A DNA stretch of 64,000 bases. It comes from Nitzschia sp. pyKryTriq1. Its lineage: Eukaryota; Bacillariophyta; Bacillariophyceae; Bacillariales; Bacillariaceae. Within the stretch, counting starts at the first letter, position 1, and every line of letters starts with the position of its first letter. Shown here piece by piece: positions 56,817-64,000 of this stretch. The position numbers and the translations under genes are program-made. Below the pieces are notes generated by a model. The model saw only the letters and a program-made list of their open reading frames with translations. It searched no databases and was not told where the DNA came from. The stretch is taken from contig OY101129.1 in NCBI GenBank assembly GCA_956465555.1, forward strand, positions 1 to 64,000. The letters run 5' to 3'.

Positions 56817-57868
56817 GATGAATGAAAGATGAAAGTGCTATGTGTTTGCTTGCTTTTGCTTGCTTGCTTGCTACGCTGGATAGAAGAATGAATTATGTTG
56901 CAACGGCATACACATAATAATAATAATAATAATAGTAGTAGACATTGATCGATGGATCAATGGACATATCATCATATGAGATAATTGGCATGGCCACTAG
57001 TTCAAAAGATCACATACATAGAATAATAATAAGGGTCATCATTCTCTCATGCATGTCTCGCTCCTCATATTACTATGACGATGTCTCTCGTCGTTCGCCG
57101 CCGCGGTAGTCTTCTCTCGCGATACATACTACCGGGACTTGTACACGTACTGTACCGGTACAACGCCGCCGACCGGTCGTGTCGGTCGATCGTTCCAAAA
57201 AAAGAAGAAGAGCGTTACCCCTCATTGTTTCTTCTTCAAGACAACAACTACAGTACCGGTATTACGTGCGTCACAGGCCCGCATGGACATGGAGAGATGG
57301 ACAGACGACTGACTCCCTCTACAAGCTACAAGTACTAACTGTAGTGCCATCATAAATCCCAATTTACATACATTACATTATAATAAATAATAAGCCCAGG
57401 CAAAAAGTCGTCCAATCAGGACGACTGCATCATCATGGGCCACGCCAAAATTCTTTATCTACAATTCTGTAGAAACGCATTGGTATTGTATAAGAACGTT
57501 GACACTCACTACACCGACCACCCTTCTATGGTACCAGGTACACGTACTGCACAAACTCGGAAGTTGTGCTACTACGAACCGGTATGCATGTCTGTACAAG
57601 TAGAAATCCTACGCTGCCTTCTCACGTGTTCTCATGCATGTGTAGGATGTACTTTATTTTTTGTCGTGTGTCGTTGGGAATTTCCACACGATTGATTGAT
57701 TGGCGATGCTTTCTCTCGCATCTCTCTCTCTCTCTTTATGCTTTCGCGTACAGAAGGATGAATGAATGAATGATGAACGGAACAAACACAAAACACGACA
57801 CGACACGACACAACTAAACACAACCCCATCATATTACTATTCAACCTCGCATACTGTACGTACACAAG
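56817..57868. other. Divergent intergenic region
   Basis: 5' flanks of the LRR gene (minus) and the small secreted protein (plus). It contains TTGC and AAT short repeats and GTACCGGTAC palindromes near 57148-57160. No supported gene; the longest frames are under 90 codons and repeat-poor but featureless. Confidence 0.5.
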
Positions 57869-58354
57869 ATGATGACCAACCACAAACTTCTATCATCACC
57901 ACAGGTACTGTTCATGGTCGCCTTGCTGCTGCTGATGCTGCTGCCATGTTGTTGCAAAGCACAAGAATTATGGGAGAATAATCATCATCATGGTCGATTG
58001 CCCCAAGTAGTAGATGCTGCTGGTGCTGCAGCAGCAGCAGCTGCAGCCGAACTCGCCATTATTCAACAAGAATTGGATTGGGCCGAAAAGGCCATGGAGA
58101 ATTATAAGCAAACAAAGGGAGGCGGAAGCATGATGCCATTACGATCCTCGATTCGTGCCGCCCATGTCCATACCGAGCAATGGCGACGAGATGCCATTGA
58201 AGTGTTGGCCCAAGCGGCGTCTCGAGATTTGGAAGCCGAAATACAGAGCGCAAGATTATTATCATCATCATCAACATCATCATCATCACCAACCAAGACT
58301 TATTATTTGCGGGGCGGAAGAGGAGGAGGAGGACGTTCGGATCAGCATGATTGA
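57869..58354 (+). CDS. Small secreted protein
   Basis: A 161-residue protein with a strong signal peptide (MMTNHKLLSS, then VLFMVALLLLMLLPCCCKA with a likely cleavage before QELW). The mature part is predicted mostly helical: an Ala run, then AELAIIQQELDWAEKAMENY and a second amphipathic stretch (WRRDAIEVLAQAASRDLEAEIQSA). A Ser-rich stretch and a Gly/Arg tail follow. It has no cysteines in the mature region, unlike the giant secreted proteins nearby. No family is recognised. An ATG one codon later is an equally possible start. Confidence 0.6.
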   Translation: MMTNHKLLSSPQVLFMVALLLLMLLPCCCKAQELWENNHHHGRLPQVVDAAGAAAAAAAAELAIIQQELDWAEKAMENYKQTKGGGSMMPLRSSIRAAHVHTEQWRRDAIEVLAQAASRDLEAEIQSARLLSSSSTSSSSPTKTYYLRGGRGGGGRSDQHD

Positions 58355-59816
58355 TGATGATGATGATAACGTCAATATTTCAAGTCAAGTCAAGTGAACG
58401 GTCAACATCAGCAAGAACAACAACAACAACAACATCACGGAATCATTTGCTGTTACAATAAGCAGGTGAAGCAGACTGATGGAGGAGGATGAGAGGTCAA
58501 TATAAGGAACAACTGCTATTACAGATCGGATCGGATCGAAGCAACAAGCAACAGACAAACATTGCTGTCCCCGGTCTGTGGGTCTACCTAGTGGTACGTC
58601 GTAGACTGCTCGATGAGGAGACGACTCTAGTCTAGTAGTAGACGACTTCACACCTGCTCAAGTATACGTACGTAATACTGGAAGAAGTCAAGGTGGTGAG
58701 ACTACTCTCTGCTACTATTAGAGTAGCTTGGTGGTCCAGGAGGACAGTTGCTTGCTTGTTCCTCTCTTTACCGACCCCGCCGCCGCCGGCTGCAGTATAC
58801 AGTACAGTATTTCATGGAAGCAAGAGAATCATCATCACTATCATCTTCTCACGTCGTGCATCCATCCATCCATGCATCATTAATACTCGTTTGGAATGAT
58901 GGATGGATGGATGGATGGACGATCTTATTATGGTGGTCCTGTACTGTATTTTTTTTGGTACGTATTCCTGTACGAGACGGGATTTGATCGGAATACTACA
59001 TCATACTGTACTACTACAGTTCTACTAATATAATAGTACCATGAGTACTACTAGCTGGTCTTCTACGTACGTACAGCGACTTTTTTGGCATTAGAAATTG
59101 ATAGACCTACTACTACTTCTAGCTAGTCTTCTCTACTCTCTACTACTAGTAGAGCTACTCTAAACGATCTAGTAGTAGGAGAGAGCTACTACTACTACTA
59201 CTCAACTCAATTATTGAGGTCGAGGAAAGCTGCAAGCATAGGACTACAAGGTTCCATCGTCTCTTGAGATGTGCAGATCAGCGCTGATGATCCCGTAAGG
59301 GTGAAAAGAGTCCATTGAGTCAATCAATTGGACTGTCTGGCGTGGATGGTATCGTTCCGGCGGGAGAGAGATTCATTGCTCTCAACCGTCAAGGTAGCAA
59401 CTAAATTAGACAGTGCACTTTTTCGCTGCTTTACGATATAGTAGTAGTAATAGTAGAGTAGTATAGTAGAGCTACTACTACTAGTAGTAGTAGAGTAGTA
59501 TAGTCCGTAGTACGTATTTAGTAAACAACAGGACGAAGCGAGAGATCTGTTCTCCCTTGTTCTACCCAACAACCGGTAGCGGCATAGTAGTATTTAGCAA
59601 GAAGACGATATTATTTTACTTTTACAATGATGTATTGCACCTCCTACTCTACTACCTTTCAATAACAGCATCAACAGCGACAGAACGACCGATACCGATA
59701 TCACTTTATTGTCAGACTCTAAGACTGCAAGTAAATCAACTAATTGAGTAGATTCTATTACATTATTTGTGAGGGTATCTTGAAGAGATACTCGGAGGCT
59801 TACGAAGCTACTACTA
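58355..59816. other. Gene-free spacer before gene 4
   Basis: Rich in CTACTACTAGTAG-type tracts (59100-59200, 59440-59500), ATGG repeats (58894-58918) and GTACTGTA words. Nothing I can call as a gene or RNA. It is the 3' flank of gene 4. Confidence 0.55.
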
Positions 59817-62800
59817 CTAGTAGGGAATGGGACAATTACACACGCCCGGCTCAAATACGATCCTAATTTCGCCGGGATATGCATTCATGTGAATCAGAAT
59901 ATCTTCCTGACCATCCGGAGCAAGGTTGCAGACACAAGCGTATTGCCCGAACTCAGTAGCAGCCAAAAGTGTTATCTCATTACAGGGGGATTTGTCGATT
60001 TTTCGGACAGTCGAGAGATAAACTGACCCGCCTGCTCCATCAAACCCAGAAAAACTAATTTCAATTTTACCTTGAGCGCATCCTTGACAGAGAAAAAACA
60101 TGTTCTCCTTTGGAATCACCTGCGCTGTACGTCGTCGTTGTGGTCTTCCGTTTGGAGGAGTCCCCTCGTTTTCACGTGGCGTTATTGCCTTTGGAGTCCC
60201 CTCCTCCTCTTCACGTCGTCGTCTTTGTCGACGTCTTTGTGGAGGTTCACATCCACCAAAATACGGCAACCCAGGATTGAGCGGTTGATTTGTCCACACC
60301 GGCCTGCATGCGCCTTGACAACCGGGAGGGCCCCCGCATGGGCAGTTAATGAGGTCGATGTTTTGATAGACGAAACCTAGGTCTGGGTCAAAGCAAAGAG
60401 CGTCTCCACCATGAAGTCGGTAGTTGAAATTGGCAGAGGACGTGAGCGCAACTAGACTGTCGTCGGGAACGTCAACCGGTTCGCAACAAACTGAATCCAA
60501 GTCTTGATTGTAGGAGCAAAAGTCGTCACTTTGAAGAATAAGCGCGTCGCCCTTGTCACAACCCAGGTCTCCACATGTTTCTCCGTCATATGAGATGACT
60601 GATAGCTCAAAATCAGGCAAGTTCCCCTCGGGGGCGATGTCAAGGTAGAGCAATCCTCCTTTGACGTCGTTTTTTGCTACATTGTACATCACAAAGTTAT
60701 CCGCGCCATTCGTTGCTGCGCATGTACCGTCGTACCATTGAGCAAATTTGCTATCAACGATTGGGGTATCAATGTCTTTAAAAGCTGTCAGCGCTATAAT
60801 TGGGAAGCCAGGGGTTGCCTCGTCACTGCAAAAACCCACCGGATCGGTCGGAGCTAAACTGGGAGAAGAGCTCGGCGACCGAGAAAGTTTTTCGGCTCGG
60901 ATCTCAAATGTTCCATCGGACCTAATAGTGTTCATCACTGTCGTTAAAAAGGCGTAAAACTCCTCGAGCGCGCTCTGCGAATTGCCCAGTACTGACTGCC
61001 ACAGCTGAAAAAGTCCACTCACAGTATAGTAGTCAGTGACGAGTCGTCTACGCCCATGCAGACCGGGCACATCGCCTTCTGCTTCGTCGTCTTCTATCAC
61101 ACGACGACGGCAGCCCCCGGCGAGAACCGACGCCACATTCACGGGAGTGCCCATCGCGATCTGGTTGTATTTCGGATCGCAAGGAAAGGGAACCTGGGCC
61201 CGTTTCTGATTATTGTACCTGTTCACAACAGCCGCGCTGATGGCATCGATATCAGCGGCAGTCACGCATTGCCCGTCCGTACGTCGGAAAGAGTATGAGA
61301 AATCGAATTGCACAGTCGGTGCTGTTCCTGTGAAAGTAGCTGGGCACTGAACCTCAGTCGCAACGGGCAAGCCGCAGATGGATGGATGCGCATCCCATGG
61401 AGCGGTACCAAAGACTGTTTGCAACACAGCCTTTACTTCTGCTAGACTGGGGGCTCTCTTTTGACCTTGTGCAAATGCATCACAAAAGCACGTCGCCGTC
61501 TCAAGTCGTCGTGGACGATGACTCGCATCCGGTCCGGAGCGACCCTCGTCAAGGTCGTCGAAATCTAGAAATTCGAGCAGTTCTCTCTCCCTTGTGACGC
61601 TGCTGTTGCCGAAGAGGGGGATGGGCGAGCCAAGGGCTTGGCAGTCTCTACATATGCCCGTGACACTGAATTCGGCAACATAGTTGAAGCATCCTGCAGT
61701 TTGCTGCAAGTCACGACCACGCACGTTCTGTCTTCGAGTGCTACTGTTGAGACGTCTAGCGGAACCAGTCTTGTACGTCAACGAAATGGCGCTGCGAAAG
61801 TACTCGTCGCAGAACTGTGGAACAAGACTGTTGTAGGCGGCCGCGATCGCGTTTCCAAGCCCTTGAAGATCACCAACATTGTTCGATAGCGTGACCCACT
61901 GGTAGGCCGAAAACTCAAACTTGAGAGTATCAATAGTAAAGACTGATTCGGACTTGGAGCAATCGACTTGACTCAGATCGACTTCCGGTTCACCTACGAT
62001 CATGAGCTGGTTGTTCAACTCTGAAACTTTTGTTTGAATATCCTCGACGAACAAGGTAACATTCAGTTGCGGAGAGAAAGGGATCGATCCGATCGGGCAG
62101 TAGCAGTCCGACTCTGGGCCATCCGTCGTCGTCTCGAGACCAGTGACAGGGTCGATTTGTAAGAAACGAGGAAGACTCGGATCAAACGAAGACCAATCTT
62201 CGTAAATGTCGGGATGTTCGTCCGCCAAAGAGCCAAGCATCATCCTTCGACCGCTGACTTGATTGCTGCCGAAGAAGTTGCGGGGACAGCCATTGCAGAC
62301 GCCGTACGCGGTAAGCAGGACAAATGCAGTGGGGGGTGTAGTCGGAGCTGATGAGGGCGCCGATGACGATACGTTGAGAAAGAGCAGGTCCTCCTCAAAG
62401 GATACGTTGAGAAAGAGCAGGTCGTCCTCAAAGACCGAGGGATCCAATGTTTGTTGCTGTTGGTCTTGAAGCATACGACTAAGACGCCGTTCTGGTGTTT
62501 CGGTCCCATTGGAGCCGACTTCCAGACTGTTGTACACAAAGTTGAGAAAGAATTCCGAGTCGGTCACGAACCCGAAGAGATCGTTACATTGGGTCTCGTT
62601 TCCACCACTGACCAGAGCGCTCAAGGTTTCGACGTAGGCCTCTTTCAGGATTTGGGCCGTCTCTTCTGGTGTCAGAGAATCATCGAGCTGCACTTCCAAC
62701 AAGATGTTCGTCGCAAAATTCCGACCAAAGTCGCATTGTGTTGTGTTCCCAATACAGTTTGATGATGATGTTGTTGTTGTTGTTGTTGTAAGAGTTTGCA

Positions 62801-64000
62801 GGATGGGGTCCAATGCATCCGTGACATCTGCCTCCAACACGGCTCTTCGAGGCAGGTCCACGTCGCATTCGCACGTCGTCTGGTCTTCCACCCGGCGATG
62901 TTTTCGGGGTACTCGCAGTCGCCCTAGTCGTCGACCAAAACCTCCGACGGGAGCGTTTTCAGGCAAGGATCGCTCTTCCTCTGTTGGGAAACCATATACT
63001 TCGACCGTGTTGATGTCACAGCCATTACATTCCAAGTCAAGCTCCAGCTCGAATGGGATGCTGGTGCCCTCGGCACGGAGATCGCCCAACTTGATGACTC
63101 GAGCAGCCTTGACTCGTCGGTCAAAGGGATCGCATACTGTGCCTTGCAAGCTTGCGTAGGATCTCACAAACGCGGCAGCAATCTCGCTCTTGACTTCGTC
63201 CGTGAACTCCGGGTCTGTCGTGCCAGTACCAGCGCACGTGTACTGCAGCTCGAGAGTAATATTCTTCTGGAACAGCGGGCTGACTTCGGTAGTACAAGGA
63301 TATGTGTAGATGAAATCGTTAAGGACCTGACGGGTCGTGGTAATATTCAGACCAGTACTGGTTTCGAGAGCTGTCTCGAATTCTTCAATCTTGGGTGGTG
63401 TCACCACGATCGTAGTGTCCAAACCACAAAAGCAATTGGACGTGGCTTCTATATCAGCCAACTCTCTTTGTAGAACGGGGTCGTCGGGCCGGCGGTCAAC
63501 ATTAGTAGTACTACTAGATGACTTGTTCTTGGCTTTCGCCTTTAGTACTTTCTCCTCAAAAAGAGCCCGCTTTCTTCCATTGAGTTGATTTGAAAGAGTA
63601 AAGAGATCGTTGCTGCAGCCTCGACATACACCATATGTCAGAAGGATAACTGGAAGACCGCCTTGGCCTGTGCTCGAAACAGGAACATCCAAGGAGGTCG
63701 GACTGGCAGATGCAGTCGGCGATTGAGACAAAGAAGGGGAAGAAGACGGGGCCTCCTGCTGGAGTTGGCGATCATGCCCAGCGGCAGCACGCTTGGATTC
63801 TTCGTCTTTCTCCACTTCAATAGCAGAGAGAAGGGACGCAGCGCCCATTGTACCGAGGCGTCTCTCGTCTTGAAAGATTACCTCGACTCTATTGAAAACA
63901 CGAAACTCCGGATCGCATGTCTCTGGATCGTTTGCTGCAAAGATTGTATTGAGAATAGCCAAGGCCTTGGCCTCCAGTTCACCAGGAGGCAAAGCTCTGG
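59817..64000 (-). CDS. Giant secreted Cys-rich modular protein, gene 4 (5' part outside window)
   Basis: The frame is open to the window edge, so N-terminus and signal peptide are not seen; about 1394 residues are present. It covers the family from the end of module 1 (LEAKALAILNTIFAANDPETC) through NCFCG, TCECD, DCYCP and TCFCD modules with the R-x-L linkers. Unlike genes 1-3 it goes directly from the Ser/Pro linker (SRSPSSSPSLAPT) to CSDEATPGFP. It thus lacks about 140 residues carrying the CF-x-EADIETITEDP ... SIYVGLSCGDEA domain. The C-terminal module is type B, as in gene 3, with an Arg-rich insertion and a Cys-containing end CNCPIPY instead of NEAPFGAP repeats. It has an 11-residue duplication EEDLLFLNVS. 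Extracellular; function unknown. Confidence 0.85.
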   Translation of the reverse strand, partial: RALPPGELEAKALAILNTIFAANDPETCDPEFRVFNRVEVIFQDERRLGTMGAASLLSAIEVEKDEESKRAAAGHDRQLQQEAPSSSPSLSQSPTASASPTSLDVPVSSTGQGGLPVILLTYGVCRGCSNDLFTLSNQLNGRKRALFEEKVLKAKAKNKSSSSTTNVDRRPDDPVLQRELADIEATSNCFCGLDTTIVVTPPKIEEFETALETSTGLNITTTRQVLNDFIYTYPCTTEVSPLFQKNITLELQYTCAGTGTTDPEFTDEVKSEIAAAFVRSYASLQGTVCDPFDRRVKAARVIKLGDLRAEGTSIPFELELDLECNGCDINTVEVYGFPTEEERSLPENAPVGGFGRRLGRLRVPRKHRRVEDQTTCECDVDLPRRAVLEADVTDALDPILQTLTTTTTTTSSSNCIGNTTQCDFGRNFATNILLEVQLDDSLTPEETAQILKEAYVETLSALVSGGNETQCNDLFGFVTDSEFFLNFVYNSLEVGSNGTETPERRLSRMLQDQQQQTLDPSVFEDDLLFLNVSFEEDLLFLNVSSSAPSSAPTTPPTAFVLLTAYGVCNGCPRNFFGSNQVSGRRMMLGSLADEHPDIYEDWSSFDPSLPRFLQIDPVTGLETTTDGPESDCYCPIGSIPFSPQLNVTLFVEDIQTKVSELNNQLMIVGEPEVDLSQVDCSKSESVFTIDTLKFEFSAYQWVTLSNNVGDLQGLGNAIAAAYNSLVPQFCDEYFRSAISLTYKTGSARRLNSSTRRQNVRGRDLQQTAGCFNYVAEFSVTGICRDCQALGSPIPLFGNSSVTRERELLEFLDFDDLDEGRSGPDASHRPRRLETATCFCDAFAQGQKRAPSLAEVKAVLQTVFGTAPWDAHPSICGLPVATEVQCPATFTGTAPTVQFDFSYSFRRTDGQCVTAADIDAISAAVVNRYNNQKRAQVPFPCDPKYNQIAMGTPVNVASVLAGGCRRRVIEDDEAEGDVPGLHGRRRLVTDYYTVSGLFQLWQSVLGNSQSALEEFYAFLTTVMNTIRSDGTFEIRAEKLSRSPSSSPSLAPTDPVGFCSDEATPGFPIIALTAFKDIDTPIVDSKFAQWYDGTCAATNGADNFVMYNVAKNDVKGGLLYLDIAPEGNLPDFELSVISYDGETCGDLGCDKGDALILQSDDFCSYNQDLDSVCCEPVDVPDDSLVALTSSANFNYRLHGGDALCFDPDLGFVYQNIDLINCPCGGPPGCQGACRPVWTNQPLNPGLPYFGGCEPPQRRRQRRRREEEEGTPKAITPRENEGTPPNGRPQRRRTAQVIPKENMFFLCQGCAQGKIEISFSGFDGAGGSVYLSTVRKIDKSPCNEITLLAATEFGQYACVCNLAPDGQEDILIHMNAYPGEIRIVFEPGVCNCPIPY
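62368..62433. repeat. 33-bp tandem duplication in gene 4
   Basis: GATACGTTGAGAAAGAGCAGG plus CCTCAAAG is present twice in tandem (62368-62400 and 62401-62433, one mismatch). It adds eleven residues in frame just before the SSAPSSAPT linker. The paralogues have one copy. Confidence 0.9.

Overview
This window looks like one end of a nuclear chromosome from a stramenopile alga, most likely a diatom. The evidence for eukaryotic nuclear DNA is short GT-AG introns of about 110-230 bp that restore reading frames in four genes, and no operons. There is also a heat-shock-factor transcription factor, a Rab3GAP catalytic subunit, an SLC35/TPT transporter, a GT47 exostosin, an ADAT3-like protein and an LRR receptor-like protein. 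The diatom call rests on a short two-exon gene carrying a motif I remember as common in diatom proteins, on Ser/Pro-rich linkers typical of diatom secreted proteins, on the HSF type and on a Copia remnant. No species is assigned.

Layout. Bases 1-300 are a (CCCCAA)n array in the orientation of a left telomere, followed by AT-rich subtelomeric repeats. From 1.5 to 7.5 kb lie an RS-repeat protein (+), an SLC35-type transporter (-, one intron) and a small Cys/His-cluster protein (-), with minisatellites between them. From 7.86 to 33.1 kb lies a head-to-tail array, all on the minus strand, of giant secreted Cys-rich paralogues, here named gene 1 (7858-13453, frameshifted), gene 2 (17740-23541), gene 3' (24481-26212, a 5'-truncated copy) and gene 3 (27109-33138). 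A decayed helicase-like fragment and a Copia 3' end with its LTR sit between genes 1 and 2. A fourth member, gene 4, occupies 59817 to the window edge. Between them (35.4-58.4 kb) is an ordinary gene island: Rab3GAP (+), exostosin (-), a diatom-type hypothetical protein (-), ADAT3-like (+), HSF (-), a charged-helix protein (+), a TM-LRR protein (-) and a small secreted protein (+). Spacers are full of CTA/TAG tracts and palindromic ACCGGT/GTAC motifs.

The most notable content is the giant-protein family. Each member is a string of about five degenerate Cys-rich modules. Between modules a C-x2-C pair, a variable basic loop with R-x-L motifs and a C-x-C pair recur, followed by a C-terminal module of one of two types. 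The paralogues are mosaics: gene 1 is nearly identical to genes 2 and 3 at the 5' end but not elsewhere, and genes 2 and 3 match until they switch to different C-terminal types. A near-perfect 2.63-kb tandem duplication has placed a copy of the gene 2 upstream region directly before the 3' third of gene 3. Together this looks like a telomere-proximal, recombining family of extracellular proteins whose function I cannot name.

Limits: all family assignments come from motifs recognised by eye, and no database search was run. Intron positions are inferred from frame and splice consensus. The array is repetitive, so assembly error is possible, especially at the frameshift in gene 1 and the 2.63-kb duplication.
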